Below the pieces are notes generated by a model. The model saw only the letters and a list, made by a program, of their open reading frames with translations. It had not been told where the DNA came from and did not search any database. Position numbers and translations under genes: made by a program. Source: Actinobacillus sp. (GTDB taxonomy: Bacteria > Pseudomonadota > Gammaproteobacteria > Enterobacterales > Pasteurellaceae). Taken from it: DNA of 64,000 nt. Shown piece after piece: positions 27,495-37,219 of the stretch. Each line of letters starts with the position of its first letter. Position 1 is the stretch's first letter. The stretch covers positions 1 through 64,000 of the forward strand of contig JAHHRA010000005.1 of the NCBI GenBank assembly GCA_020026055.1. Direction: 5' to 3'.

Positions 27495-28874
27495 ATGCAT
27501 TCATCATCTTCTTTCTTTAATCGTAAAAATTTTATTTTTATTGCAGATTCAATTTTATTTTTTGTTTTGTTGTTTTCGTTACCATTTGAAGAAAATGCTA
27601 ATAAGGGTTTGGCATTGCTCGTGTTTATTGCAATTTTATGGCTTACGGAAACATTAAACGTTTCTGTAACAGCGATTTTAGTACCAGTGCTATCGATCTT
27701 TCTCGGATTAGTCAGCACACATGAAGCTTTAGTTTCTTTTTCAAATCCGATTATTTTTCTATTTTTTGGTGGTTTTGCACTTGCTACTGCCTTGCATAAA
27801 CAAAAACTCGATCAAATTATTGCTAATAAAATTATGGCATTAGCTCGAGGTAAACTATTGATCGCCGCATTGTATCTATTTGGTATTACCGCTTTTCTTT
27901 CAATGTGGATGAGTAACACTGCTACTGCGGCAATGATGTTACCTTTAGCTATGGGAATTTTAAGCCAGCTCGATCGTAATACCTACCACAATACTTATGT
28001 TTTTATATTATTGGGGATTGCTTATAGTGCTAGTATTGGTGGGCTTGGTACAGTCGTTGGTAGTCCGCCAAATGCAATTGTAGCTTCACAATTAAATTTA
28101 AATTTTATCGAATGGATGAAATACGGTTTCCCAATGATGTTGATGTTATTACCCTTGATGGTAGGAGCATTGTATATCGTTTTTAGACCCCGATTGCATT
28201 TCTATTTTGAGCAAGATCTCACTAAGATCCCAATGACGAAAGAACGTATTATCACGCTAGCGATCTTTGTTAGCATTTCAGTATTATGGGTATTTAGTAA
28301 ACAATTAAACCCTATTATTTCTAGTTTAATGGGCTTGAAAAACAATATTGCTAATTTTGATAGTGTAATTGCATTGTTGGCAGTAATTATTATCTGCGTT
28401 ACTCAAAGTGCACGTTGGAAAGATATCCAAAGTAACACTGATTGGGGAGTCTTAATGCTGTTCGGTGGTGGAATTACGTTGAGCATGGTGTTGAAAAATT
28501 CTGGAGCAAGTAAAGTGCTTGCAGATGGCATCGTCTTCCTTATTCAAGGTGGACATTTTTATTTTATTGGTTTACTGGTCGCAAGCTTCATCGTATTCCT
28601 TACAGAATTCACTTCTAATACTGCTAGTGCCGCTTTGCTCGTGCCAATCTTTATCTCAATTGCCCAATCGCTTGGTGTTTCTGAACTCGGTTTAGCGTTA
28701 ATTGTTGGTATCGGTGCATCTTGTGCATTCACATTACCCGTTGCTACACCACCAAACGCCATCGTTTTCGGAACAGGCGAAGTTCGCCAAAAAGATATGA
28801 TTCGTGTAGGTTTAGTGCTGAATGTTTTGAGCATCTTATTACTTTCCGTAATGGCTTATTTTTTCTGGTTTTAA
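27495..28874 (+). CDS. DASS (SLC13) family anion transporter
   Basis: 459 residues with about 11 hydrophobic segments. The two SNT motifs that bind substrate and sodium are present: MWMSNTATAAMMLPLA (about residues 135-150) and EFTSNTASAALLVPIF, plus SPPNAIVA and TPPNAIVFGTG. DASS proteins carry di- and tricarboxylates (succinate, malate, tartrate) or sulfate. The exact substrate cannot be read from sequence, but a dicarboxylate is most likely. It is a single-gene unit with its own terminator. Confidence 0.85.
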   Translation: MHSSSSFFNRKNFIFIADSILFFVLLFSLPFEENANKGLALLVFIAILWLTETLNVSVTAILVPVLSIFLGLVSTHEALVSFSNPIIFLFFGGFALATALHKQKLDQIIANKIMALARGKLLIAALYLFGITAFLSMWMSNTATAAMMLPLAMGILSQLDRNTYHNTYVFILLGIAYSASIGGLGTVVGSPPNAIVASQLNLNFIEWMKYGFPMMLMLLPLMVGALYIVFRPRLHFYFEQDLTKIPMTKERIITLAIFVSISVLWVFSKQLNPIISSLMGLKNNIANFDSVIALLAVIIICVTQSARWKDIQSNTDWGVLMLFGGGITLSMVLKNSGASKVLADGIVFLIQGGHFYFIGLLVASFIVFLTEFTSNTASAALLVPIFISIAQSLGVSELGLALIVGIGASCAFTLPVATPPNAIVFGTGEVRQKDMIRVGLVLNVLSILLLSVMAYFFWF

Positions 28875-28910
28875 AGGTTCTAACAATAATAAAAATCTTA
28901 AAAAGAATGA

Positions 28911-28948
28911 CACCCCAAAAGTTAGATATCACTTTTGGGGTGTTTTTT
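28911..28948 (+). terminator. rho-independent terminator of the DASS gene
   Basis: Perfect 12-bp stem CACCCCAAAAGT/ACTTTTGGGGTG, 8-base loop, then TTTTTT. It is unrelated in sequence to the dispersed palindromes. Confidence 0.88.
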
Positions 28949-28987
28949 AAAGAAAAGAAATTTACTATGAAAGAACTTTTAAAAAAA

Positions 28988-29323
28988 TTAATTAAAATGG
29001 TAAATAAAGCCAAATTTACTAATTAAATAAATAATCAAATAAAACCCTATTCCACTTACTAACAAGCCATATCGACTTAGCTTTGGTTTACGTCGATGAA
29101 CAACATACCAAATTCTAGCTACTCCCAATAACAACACGGGATAACTCCACAAAAATACAATCATCATACGGATTAGCCCATCTGAGAGATGAGGGTTATC
29201 CATTATATTTGGTGATAACAATAATCCGATTGGATAGAATACAATTGGCGTACAAAACAAACCCAATCCCCAAGCGAAAGGACTAAACTTAGTTGGCAGT
29301 GAGTGAGATTTCTTAGTTGACAT
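28988..29323 (-). CDS. small membrane protein of unknown function
   Basis: 111 residues with a basic N-terminus and three hydrophobic segments (about 18-38, 50-70, 86-105; FAWGLGLFCTPIVFYPIGLLL, MMIVFLWSYPVLLLGVARIWY, GLLVSGIGFYLIIYLI). I recognise no functional motif. It resembles small Pasteurellaceae-only membrane proteins. It is convergent with the DASS gene and downstream of brnQ on the same strand, with copy 9 of the dispersed motif between. Composition and the membrane pattern support a real gene. Confidence 0.65.
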   Translation of the reverse strand: MSTKKSHSLPTKFSPFAWGLGLFCTPIVFYPIGLLLSPNIMDNPHLSDGLIRMMIVFLWSYPVLLLGVARIWYVVHRRKPKLSRYGLLVSGIGFYLIIYLISKFGFIYHFN

Positions 29324-29384
29324 AATTACAAATTTAAACTTTTACAATCCAAGCGAACACAATTCTAGGATTAAGAAAAAAGCA

Positions 29385-29414
29385 GAAAAAATTTTCCGAT
29401 TTTGCTAGCGTGAA
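29385..29414 (+). repeat. dispersed motif, copy 9 (single, variant core)
   Basis: GAAAAAATTTTCCGATTTT then GCTAGCGTGAAA. The A/T part and spacer match the consensus; the GC core is CTAGCGT. It lies after the brnQ stop. Confidence 0.55.
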
Positions 29415-29434
29415 AATACGTTATAAATCAAAAA

Positions 29435-30727
29435 TTAATTCGTTAAATAAACTTTCTTGCTGATCACTATTTGTTGAACATAGCCAATAACAACTCCTAA
29501 TAAGGCGAAAATAATCCAAACCATTTGTTCACGAATAGGGAAAATTTCAAGCCAAGTCATATACTGCTTAGCAATAACTAGCAACATTGATTCAATTGTT
29601 ACTAAAGCAACTGCCCAACGCAATGAAGCAAGTGGAAGTTTGACGCATAAATTCAACATTAACAACACAACTATAGTGATTGTAATTGGATAGAGAATAA
29701 TTAGTACTGGTAAAGAATACTCTATCACTGCTTTCAAGCCGATGTTAGCGATGAAAAAACTGATGACAGTAAAAATGACTAAATAAGTTTTATAAGAAAT
29801 TTTTGGATAAATTTCATGGAAATATTCACTACTTGCAGTACCAATACCAATAGTAGTCGTAAGGCAGGCAAGGGTAACAATGATGCCAAGTAAAACACGT
29901 CCTGATTCACCAAACGCCATTACGGCAGCAGTATTTAAAATTTGTGGACCAATGCTTTGTTCACTATTCGATATTTCCACAGGTAAATGGTTGCCAAGCC
30001 AGCCAAGAGCAATATAGATCAAAGTTAAGAAAATAGATGCTACTATGCCAGCGTAAACGGTCTGTTTTGGGATAGATGTCCCTTTCGGACTCTTTTCTTG
30101 AATCGCCGTCAACACGACTAATGCAAACACGACTGAAGCTAATGCATCTAAAGTTGAATAGCCTTCTACCATTCCTTCAATGAAAGGGGCTTTAATGGGA
30201 ACATCGATTTCTACTGCAGGTGAACCATTGAGCAAACTATAAGATTTCACAATCAAAGCAACTAAGCCTATCAATAACGCAGGTGTTAGAATTTCCCCAA
30301 CACGATCTACCATCTGGGCAGGATTGAGGCTAAGCCATAACGAGATCGCAAAATAGACAACGCAAAAGCCAAATTGCACCATCGTACTTGATGTAGAGAA
30401 GTAGGGTTCAATAGCGATTGAATAAGCCGTTGCAGCAGTGCGTGGTCCTCCAAAAAATGGTCCTATCGCCAAATAAATCGCAACTAAAAACCCCAAAGCA
30501 AAAACAGGGTGGATTTGTTTAAGAATATCTTTATACCCTCCTCGGTAAAAAGAACTGACACTAATTCCAATCAGAGGTAAACCAACTCCCGTTACGACAA
30601 AACCTAAAATTGATGGCCAGAAATCCAGTCCAGATGCGGCACCAAGTTTTGGGGGAAAAATTAAGTTACCTGCTCCAAAAAAGATCGCAAATAACATAAA
30701 TCCGACAACAACTGTATGTTTATTCAT
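29435..30727 (-). CDS. brnQ: branched-chain amino acid carrier BrnQ (LIVCS family)
   Basis: 430 residues, 12 predicted membrane segments; Na+-coupled uptake of Leu, Ile and Val. Family blocks: VVGFMLFAIFFGAGNLIFPPKLG at the N-terminus (starting at residue 7), GPFFGGPRTAATAYSIA, EGYSTLDALASVVFALVV and LACLTTTIGIGTASSEYF. It starts 11 bases after the tex stop on the same strand and may be cotranscribed with tex. Confidence 0.94.
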   Translation of the reverse strand: MNKHTVVVGFMLFAIFFGAGNLIFPPKLGAASGLDFWPSILGFVVTGVGLPLIGISVSSFYRGGYKDILKQIHPVFALGFLVAIYLAIGPFFGGPRTAATAYSIAIEPYFSTSSTMVQFGFCVVYFAISLWLSLNPAQMVDRVGEILTPALLIGLVALIVKSYSLLNGSPAVEIDVPIKAPFIEGMVEGYSTLDALASVVFALVVLTAIQEKSPKGTSIPKQTVYAGIVASIFLTLIYIALGWLGNHLPVEISNSEQSIGPQILNTAAVMAFGESGRVLLGIIVTLACLTTTIGIGTASSEYFHEIYPKISYKTYLVIFTVISFFIANIGLKAVIEYSLPVLIILYPITITIVVLLMLNLCVKLPLASLRWAVALVTIESMLLVIAKQYMTWLEIFPIREQMVWIIFALLGVVIGYVQQIVISKKVYLTN

Positions 30728-30738
30728 TTAATTCCTTT

Positions 30739-33039
30739 TTATTGTTTATTTTTCCAATTTTTTAGGGCGTCAGCAAATGCATTATTTAGCCCAGCAGGTG
30801 GATTGGATTGATGAGATTTTGATTTTCTTGCACGCTCGTTTAATTTATCGTTACTTTTCGCATCTGTACGCATGCTCAGAGCAATACGTTTTCTTGGTAT
30901 GTCCACTTCAAGCACGCTGACTTTTACGGTGTCGCCTGTTTTCACTATTTGATGCGGATCTTCAACGAAATGATCGGCTAAAGCTGAAATATGAACTAAA
31001 CCGTCTTGATGTACACCAATATCGACGAAAGCACCGAAGTTAGTCACATTAGTAACTGTACCTTCAAGTATCATTCCTTCTTTTAAATCAGAAATTTCGT
31101 TAACTCCATCCATGAAAGTCGCCGTTTTAAATGCACCACGTGGATCACGTCCTGGCTTTTCTAGTTCCTTGAAAATATCCAAAACTGTCGGTAACCCGAA
31201 TTGACTATCAGTAAAGCTTTGAGCGTCAAGGGCTTTGAGTATGCTGATATTTCCCATAATGTCAAGAATAGATTGCTCACAACGTCGTAAAATTTTTTCT
31301 ACAATTGGATAAGCTTCTGGATGTACTCCAGAAGCATCAAGAGGATTTTTGCCATCATTAATTCGCATAAACCCAGCACATTGTTCAAAAGCTTTTGCAC
31401 CTAAACGCGGTACTTTTTTAAGTTGATCTCGGCTTTCAAATCGTCCATTTTCATCACGATAAGCGACAATATTTTGAGCTAAAGTTTTATTCATACCCGC
31501 AACTTGAGCTAACAAAGGAGCAGAAGCTGTATTAAGATCAACTCCTACTGCATTTACACAGTCTTCAACTACACTCTCAAGTTTTTTTGCCAGCTGAGTT
31601 TGATTAACATCATGTTGATACTGTCCTACACCAATTGCTTTTGGATCAATTTTCACTAACTCTGCCAATGGGTCTTGTAAACGACGTGCAATTGAAACTG
31701 CACCACGCAAAGCAACATCTATATTTGGAAACTCTTTAGCCGCTAGCTCTGATGCTGAATAAACAGATGCTCCTGCTTCGTTGACTACGACAATTTGTGG
31801 ATTGTACCCTTCAAGCATTTTTACAACACTTTTAGCAAAACGTTCTGTTTCACGAGATGCAGTGCCGTTACCAATAGCGATCAATTCAACATTGTGTGTT
31901 TTAATCAAATTACTTAATGTTAACATTGCAACTTGTTCTTGCCCTGTATATGGGTAAATCGCATCTGTTGCTAACACTTTCCCTGTATTATCTACAACAG
32001 CAACTTTCACGCCAGTACGAATACCTGGATCCAGCCCGATAGTGGTCTTTGCTCCTGCAGGTGCAGCCATTAATAAAGCTTTTAAATTAGTAGCAAACAC
32101 ATCAATAGCTTCCATTTCGGCACGCTCTTTTAACGCTGCCATCAATTCCGTTTCTAAATGCAACGCAAGTTTAATTTTCCAAGTCCAACTAATCACTTGT
32201 TTACGCCATTTGTCTTGTGCAGAATGTCCTAAAATAACGCCTAAATGTTGTTGGATCATTTCTTCGCAATAGCTTGCATTTGCTGAAACATCTTCATTAG
32301 ACGGTTCAATCTGCATTGCAAGGCTCAATATTCCCTCATTACGTCCTCGCAATAATGCTAAAGCACGGTGTGATGGGATATTTTTCCACCGTTCATGATA
32401 GCTAAAATAATCACGAAATTTCTCGCCTTGTTCTTCTTTTCCAGCAATCACATTTGCACTAATATCAGCATTTTTTTGCAAAAAATGGCGTAATTTCGCG
32501 ATTAATTCTGCTTCTTCAGCAAAACGTTCCATTAAGATATAACGAGCACCATCAAGGGCTTCTTTAATAGTTGCAACATTTTCATTGAGAAAAGTTTGAG
32601 CAAAGCTTTCAGGGTCAAGATCTTTTTCAAACCAAAGCCGCTCAGCTAAAGGTTCTAAGCCATTTTCAATTGCAATTTGTCCCTTAGTGCGACGCTTTGG
32701 TTTGTATGGCAAATACAGATCTTCTAATGCTGTTTTACTCTCGCATCGGAAAATTTTTTCCGATAATTCTGGCGTGAGCTTCCCTTGTTCTTCTATTGAT
32801 CGCAAAATAGTTTGGCGACGTTCATCAAGCTCCCTGAGATAGCTTAAACGAGTTTCAAAATGCCGCAATTGGCTATCATCAAGTCCACCTGTCGCTTCTT
32901 TACGATAACGAGCAATGAATGGAATAGTGTTGCCATCTTCAAGCAGTGTCATTGCGGCTAAAATTTGATTGGGGTTAACTGCTAATTCTTTGGCAATAAT
33001 TTGAGCAAAAATTGAATTGTTAGAATTTGAATTTAACAT
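30739..33039 (-). CDS. tex: transcription accessory protein Tex
   Basis: 766 residues; RNA-binding factor of transcription. Domains: N-terminal HTH-like part (1-200, with [15 protein letters not shown] and [19 protein letters not shown]), YqgF-like RNase fold (about 325-450, [18 protein letters not shown]), helix-hairpin-helix (about 490-560, [20 protein letters not shown]) and S1 domain (about 650-720, [25 protein letters not shown]). Residues about 87-97 ([11 protein letters not shown]) are encoded by a single dispersed motif without a length change against the E. coli Tex I remember. In H. influenzae tex was found near competence work, but a direct role in uptake is not shown. Confidence 0.95.
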   Translation of the reverse strand: MLNSNSNNSIFAQIIAKELAVNPNQILAAMTLLEDGNTIPFIARYRKEATGGLDDSQLRHFETRLSYLRELDERRQTILRSIEEQGKLTPELSEKIFRCESKTALEDLYLPYKPKRRTKGQIAIENGLEPLAERLWFEKDLDPESFAQTFLNENVATIKEALDGARYILMERFAEEAELIAKLRHFLQKNADISANVIAGKEEQGEKFRDYFSYHERWKNIPSHRALALLRGRNEGILSLAMQIEPSNEDVSANASYCEEMIQQHLGVILGHSAQDKWRKQVISWTWKIKLALHLETELMAALKERAEMEAIDVFATNLKALLMAAPAGAKTTIGLDPGIRTGVKVAVVDNTGKVLATDAIYPYTGQEQVAMLTLSNLIKTHNVELIAIGNGTASRETERFAKSVVKMLEGYNPQIVVVNEAGASVYSASELAAKEFPNIDVALRGAVSIARRLQDPLAELVKIDPKAIGVGQYQHDVNQTQLAKKLESVVEDCVNAVGVDLNTASAPLLAQVAGMNKTLAQNIVAYRDENGRFESRDQLKKVPRLGAKAFEQCAGFMRINDGKNPLDASGVHPEAYPIVEKILRRCEQSILDIMGNISILKALDAQSFTDSQFGLPTVLDIFKELEKPGRDPRGAFKTATFMDGVNEISDLKEGMILEGTVTNVTNFGAFVDIGVHQDGLVHISALADHFVEDPHQIVKTGDTVKVSVLEVDIPRKRIALSMRTDAKSNDKLNERARKSKSHQSNPPAGLNNAFADALKNWKNKQ
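32747..32777 (+). repeat. dispersed motif, copy 10 (single), inside tex
   Basis: CGGAAAATTTTTTCCGATAA then TTCTGGCGTGA. It is antisense to tex and fully coding. It is accommodated by codon choice rather than insertion. Confidence 0.65.
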
Positions 33040-33114
33040 TGTTTCACTTAGATCAGGAAAAATTTAAAGGACTATGATATCATCTTCACCCTTGTTTTTT
33101 AATGATTAATTTGT

Positions 33115-33600
33115 ATGACAAAAGCAAACTACATTACTAGAACAGGCTACAACAACCTTAACCAAGAACTTAAATACCTTTGGAAAGAAGAGCGCCCAAG
33201 GATCACTCAAAGCGTTTCCGAGGCTGCAGCCCTTGGTGATCGCAGTGAAAATGCAGAATATATCTACGGTAAACGTCGTTTACGTGAAATAGATCGACGC
33301 GTTCGTTTTTTAAGCAAACGTCTTGAAGTACTCACTATCGTGGATTATCATCCTGCTCAAGAAGGTAAGGTTTTTTTCGGTGCTTGGGTCTGCCTTGAAG
33401 ATGAAAATGGTAAACAAAAGCAATATCGTATCGTCGGTAGTGACGAATTTGACCCTGCTAAAAATTGGATCTCGATCGATAGTCCTGTCGCACGTGCTTT
33501 AATCGGAAAAGAAGTTGACGCTGAAGTAAAAGTGAAAACTCCAAACGGCTTGACTACTTTTTACATCAATAAAATTTGGTACAAAACTTCAGAGGATTAA
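33115..33600 (+). CDS. greB: transcript cleavage factor GreB
   Basis: 161 residues; rescues backtracked RNA polymerase. The coiled-coil domain (about 1-78, YNNLNQELKYLWKEERPRITQSV) carries the acidic tip ALGDRSENAEYIYGKRRLREIDRRVRFLSKRLE, and the C-terminal FKBP-like domain follows. The GreB-type pattern EDENGKQKQYRIVGSDEFDP distinguishes it from GreA. It is divergent from tex (75 bases between) and directly followed by yjjPB. Confidence 0.95.
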   Translation: MTKANYITRTGYNNLNQELKYLWKEERPRITQSVSEAAALGDRSENAEYIYGKRRLREIDRRVRFLSKRLEVLTIVDYHPAQEGKVFFGAWVCLEDENGKQKQYRIVGSDEFDPAKNWISIDSPVARALIGKEVDAEVKVKTPNGLTTFYINKIWYKTSED

Positions 33601-33602
33601 TC

Positions 33603-34379
33603 GTGCAAACTATAGATAAACATCAACGAGATATCACTAAAATCTGTGTCCGCACCGCATTATTACTGCTCCAATACGGCACGGAAAGTGCCTTAATCGT
33701 CCAGCTCACTAAGCGGTTAGGTATCGCATTGGGGATGGAGAAAGTAGAATGTGCGATCACGCCCAATTCCATCATTCTTACAACTATTATTGATGGTAAA
33801 TGTATGACTACAGTTCGTAACAATCCTGGCATGATGATCAATATGCATGTGGTTACTGAAGTTCAGCACGTTGTGATTTTGACTGAACAACATTTGTATA
33901 ATTGGGAGATGGTACGTGATCAACTTGATAAAATTCACCCAGAGCATTATAACCGTTATCTAGTCATATTGATGGTCGGATTGTCTTGTGCCGCATTTGC
34001 ACATTTGGCAGGTGGCGACTGGACGATTTCATTAGTCACTTTCTTTGCCTCTGCTATTGGCATGTTTGTGCGTCAAACTATTGCTAGCCGTCATTTCAAC
34101 CATATCATCGTCTTTTCAATCACTGCTTTTATTACTTCTTTAATTGCAGGCATAGCATTAAAATTCAATCTCGGTAATGACCCACAAATCGCAATGGCAT
34201 CAAGCGTGTTATTGCTTGTTCCTGGCTTTCCACTAGTCAATTCATTTTCTGATATTCTCAAAGGTTACGTCAGTATGGGGATTGGACGTTGGTGCGTAGC
34301 GACAATTCTAACTTTTGGTGCCTGTATGGGCATTGTGATGGCATTAAGCTTATTAAACGTTAGTAACTGGGGAGTTTGA
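33603..34379 (+). CDS. yjjP: YjjP (ThrE N-terminal domain) membrane protein
   Basis: 258 residues, GTG start preceded by AGAGGA two bases after the greB stop; an upstream ATG inside greB is possible but less likely. A cytoplasmic DUF1212 domain (about 1-120) precedes about five membrane segments. With YjjB it forms a split ThrE-type exporter; in E. coli YjjPB was reported to export succinate. The stop overlaps the yjjB start (TGATG). Confidence 0.85.
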   Translation: MQTIDKHQRDITKICVRTALLLLQYGTESALIVQLTKRLGIALGMEKVECAITPNSIILTTIIDGKCMTTVRNNPGMMINMHVVTEVQHVVILTEQHLYNWEMVRDQLDKIHPEHYNRYLVILMVGLSCAAFAHLAGGDWTISLVTFFASAIGMFVRQTIASRHFNHIIVFSITAFITSLIAGIALKFNLGNDPQIAMASSVLLLVPGFPLVNSFSDILKGYVSMGIGRWCVATILTFGACMGIVMALSLLNVSNWGV

Positions 34380-34846
34380 TGATGGATTTTATTTTACATT
34401 TATTTGATGATATGTTATTCGCAACGCTTCCTGCCATTGGCTTCGCTTTAATGTTTAACGTACCTAAACGGGCTTTGAAATACTGTGCTTTTTTATCCGC
34501 ATTAGGACATGGCGTACGAACCGTTCTTATTCAATTTGATTTCCCACTTGCCCTTGCTACTTTTTTTGGAGCGACAGTCATAGGCTTTCTGGGGGTCTAC
34601 CTTTCTCATCGCTACCTCGCTCACCCAAAAGTCTTCACTGTCGCAGCTATCGTGCCAATGATCCCTGGCGTTTATGCTTATAAGGCGATGATCGCAATGG
34701 TAGAAATCAATCACTATGGCTACAGCCCAGAACGCCTCCAAAACTTTGTCAACAACTTCATTACGACGACTTTTGTTATTGGTGCATTATCATTCGGTTT
34801 GGCATTACCAGGGATGTTATTTTATCGACATAAACCTGTGGTATAA
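34379..34846 (+). CDS. yjjB: YjjB (DUF3815) membrane protein
   Basis: 155 residues with four to five hydrophobic segments; the second half of the split ThrE exporter (FALMFNVPKRALKYCAFLSALGHGVR, AAIVPMIPGVYAYKAM). Two ATGs stand in a row (34379 and 34382); I take the first, which overlaps the yjjP stop. It must work with YjjP at the inner membrane. Confidence 0.85.
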   Translation: MMDFILHLFDDMLFATLPAIGFALMFNVPKRALKYCAFLSALGHGVRTVLIQFDFPLALATFFGATVIGFLGVYLSHRYLAHPKVFTVAAIVPMIPGVYAYKAMIAMVEINHYGYSPERLQNFVNNFITTTFVIGALSFGLALPGMLFYRHKPVV

Positions 34847-34902
34847 CTCGTTAAATTTTAGTCTGTGATTTCAAAAATTTTTTCAATCTTGAAAGTATAC
34901 TA

Positions 34903-34943
34903 AGCCGCCAAAATCAGAAAATTTTTCCTATTTTGAGGGCGAG
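34903..34943. repeat. dispersed GGCGT palindrome, copy 11 (paired, imperfect)
   Basis: GCCGCCAAAAT faces ATTTTGAGGGCGA across CAGAAAATTTTTCCT. Arms mismatch at two places and the right core is GGGCGA. It lies between yjjB and folA. Confidence 0.65.
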
Positions 34944-34964
34944 ATAAAGTACTTAAGGAAAATA

Positions 34965-35498
34965 ATGTTTAAACATCAAAATATTAAACTAAGTATTATC
35001 GTAGCGATGAGCAAAAATTTAGTGATTGGACAGGGTAATAAATTACCTTGGCATTTGCCAGCAGATTTTGCTTGGTTTAAAAAACATACACAGGGCAAAC
35101 CTGTAGTAATGGGAAGGAAGACTTTTGAGAGTATCGGCAAGCCACTTGCGAATCGCACGAATATTGTGTTATCACGTACGCCATTTGAAGTCGAAGGAGT
35201 AATGTGGGCAAATTGTTTAGAACAAGCAGTAAAGATAGCTATCCAACTCTCAAGTGCTACAGAAATTATGTTGATCGGTGGCGCAGAAGTTTATCAACAT
35301 TATCTGAACTGGGTTGATCGAATTTATTTAACTGAAATACAAGCTGAAATTGCGGGCGATAGTTTTTTCCCTAAATTGAATTTAAGTGAATGGCAAATAA
35401 AAGAAGATCTATTTCGCCCTAAAGATGAAAAAAACCCTTACGATTTACACTTTTCTATCTTAGATCGGCTGAGATCTGATTCTATCAATAGTGAATAA
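34965..35498 (+). CDS. folA: dihydrofolate reductase
   Basis: 177 residues; reduces dihydrofolate with NADPH, target of trimethoprim. Motifs: IVAMSKNLVIGQGNKLPWHLPADFAWFK (about 12-39, Met20-loop region and acidic Asp), VVMGRKTFESIG, NIVLSR, IMLIGGAEVYQHYL. About ten residues longer at the N-terminus than in relatives I remember, but the ATG follows TTAAGGAAAAT. It is a single gene. Confidence 0.96.
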   Translation: MFKHQNIKLSIIVAMSKNLVIGQGNKLPWHLPADFAWFKKHTQGKPVVMGRKTFESIGKPLANRTNIVLSRTPFEVEGVMWANCLEQAVKIAIQLSSATEIMLIGGAEVYQHYLNWVDRIYLTEIQAEIAGDSFFPKLNLSEWQIKEDLFRPKDEKNPYDLHFSILDRLRSDSINSE

Positions 35499-35557
35499 GA
35501 AAGAGAATTTATCAATATTTGATCAATTGAACAGATTATTCCTTGATATAGAAACTC

Positions 35558-36577
35558 CTAAGATTCACTTTTACGTTCTCGACCAAGCAAATCTAATACG
35601 ACATCTTTCGTGTCTTTACCACAGAATAAGACTTGATAAATCTGTTCAGTAATTGGCATTTCTACACCTTGTCGTTGAGCAAGTTTAAAGACTTCTTGAG
35701 TATTATGGTATCCTTCTACTACTTGCCCAATTTCTTTCATTGCATCATATGCAGACATCCCTTGTCCTAACATAATACCAAATCGACGATTACGCGACTG
35801 ATTATCAGTGCAAGTTAGTACGAGATCACCCAATCCAGACATCCCTGTAAAAGTTTCTGGTTTAGCATTCAAACTCACGCCTAAACGACTAATTTCTGCT
35901 AACCCTCGAGTAATTAACGCAGTTCTTGCATTTGCACCAAAACCCATACCATCCGAAATTCCTGTGCTAATTGCAATAATATTTTTAATTGCTCCGCCTA
36001 TTTGTACACCAATAACATCATCATTAATGTATACTCGAAGACTTCTGCTGCAGTGAATTCTCGCCTGTAATTCTTTAGCAAATTCTTGATCTTTAGAGGC
36101 AAGTGTAATGGCAGTTGGTAAACCTGTTGCGAGCTCTTTTGCAAAAGTTGGTCCAGATAAAACAGCGAAAGGATAATTTTTACCTAGTTCATCTTCTATG
36201 ACTTCTTGTAACAGGCGTCCAGTATTAGTTTCTAGTCCTTTGCTTGCAAGTATAATACGGTTATCGGAATGTAAATAACATCTTATTTTTTTTATCAACT
36301 CGACAACAGCATGACTTGGAACAACAACAAAAATGTCTCGAGATCGAGTAATGACTGTTTCTAAATCTGACTCTACAGTTAATGCAAATGGAAAAGGAAT
36401 ATCAGGTAAATAGGCTTGATTTTGTCGTTCAATTTGTAGCTGTTTACAATGTTCTACATTATGTCCCCAAAGATAAGTAGGATCTCCATTTCTTGCAAAT
36501 GCAACAGCCAATGATGATCCAAATGAGCCTGCACCGAGAACAGCAATACGATTTTGAGTAAACGAAGTCGCCGTCAT
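35558..36577 (-). CDS. gpsA: glycerol-3-phosphate dehydrogenase [NAD(P)+]
   Basis: 339 residues; makes sn-glycerol-3-phosphate for phospholipids. Rossmann motif [21 protein letters not shown] near the N-terminus, [16 protein letters not shown], catalytic Lys in [15 protein letters not shown], and [11 protein letters not shown] use the ATG at 36577, preceded by AAAGAAG; a GTG three codons upstream is possible. It follows secB on the same strand (the order yibN-secB-gpsA is also enteric), but a strong hairpin sits between them. Confidence 0.95.
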   Translation of the reverse strand: MTATSFTQNRIAVLGAGSFGSSLAVAFARNGDPTYLWGHNVEHCKQLQIERQNQAYLPDIPFPFALTVESDLETVITRSRDIFVVVPSHAVVELIKKIRCYLHSDNRIILASKGLETNTGRLLQEVIEDELGKNYPFAVLSGPTFAKELATGLPTAITLASKDQEFAKELQARIHCSRSLRVYINDDVIGVQIGGAIKNIIAISTGISDGMGFGANARTALITRGLAEISRLGVSLNAKPETFTGMSGLGDLVLTCTDNQSRNRRFGIMLGQGMSAYDAMKEIGQVVEGYHNTQEVFKLAQRQGVEMPITEQIYQVLFCGKDTKDVVLDLLGRERKSES

Positions 36578-36631
36578 GTTCACCACTTCTTTCTTTAAAA
36601 GTAAATTTTAATCGTGAGTATCAAAATATAA

Positions 36632-36663
36632 AATAGGGAAATCCTTGTTAGGATTTCCCTATT
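36632..36663 (-). terminator. terminator/attenuator between secB and gpsA
   Basis: Perfect 13-bp stem AATAGGGAAATCC/GGATTTCCCTATT, loop TAACAA, then TTATATTTT on the minus strand; 11 bases past the secB stop. gpsA must have its own promoter or be fed by read-through. Confidence 0.75.
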
Positions 36664-36674
36664 CTTCTTTCATA

Positions 36675-37196
36675 TTAATGCGTAGTTTTATCTTTTGAAT
36701 CACTTTCTTGTTTTTCTAACTCCGCTTGTTGACGTTGAATATAATCTATAAACAACGCATCAAAATTAATTGGATTTAAATTTAATGCAGGGAAAGTACC
36801 TCGATTTACAAGACTTGCTATGATTTCTCTTGCATACGGATAAAGTATACTTGGACATTGCGAAGTTAGGCAATGAGTCATTTGCATATCGTCTAAACCA
36901 CTAATCGCAAATATACCTGCTTGTTTTACTTCACAAATAAAAGCTGTATCGTTACTCTCTTCTAGCGTCGTTTCAACTGAAATATTTAAACAAATTTCAT
37001 AAAGATCGCCTTCTAATTGAGTCGTTTCAGTATTTAAGTCAAAACTTAATTTTGGTTTCCATTCTTGTTTAAAAATGTGCGGAAGATTAGGAGCTTCAAA
37101 TGAGATATCTTTTACATAAATACGTTGAATATCTAAAACAGGTTGTGTTGTTTGAGCCTCATCTGTAGCTGTATTATTTTTGACTTCATTAGTCAT
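36675..37196 (-). CDS. secB: protein-export chaperone SecB
   Basis: 173 residues; tetrameric chaperone that hands unfolded preproteins to SecA. Family blocks: LDIQRIYVKDISFEAPNLPHIFKQEWKPK, FICEVKQAGIFAISG, LTSQCPSILYPYAREIIASLVNRGTFPALNLNPINF. Acidic/basic tail EKQESDSKDKTTH. It begins 23 bases after yibN. grxC, which sits between these genes in E. coli, is absent. Confidence 0.95.
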   Translation of the reverse strand: MTNEVKNNTATDEAQTTQPVLDIQRIYVKDISFEAPNLPHIFKQEWKPKLSFDLNTETTQLEGDLYEICLNISVETTLEESNDTAFICEVKQAGIFAISGLDDMQMTHCLTSQCPSILYPYAREIIASLVNRGTFPALNLNPINFDALFIDYIQRQQAELEKQESDSKDKTTH

Positions 37197-37219
37197 ATAT
37201 TTTTCCTCAAATTATTTAG

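Noticed and set aside
27412..27657. 81-residue reading frame overlapping the DASS gene start
   Set aside because: Mostly out-of-frame with the well-supported transporter; its hydrophobicity is a by-product of T-rich membrane codons.
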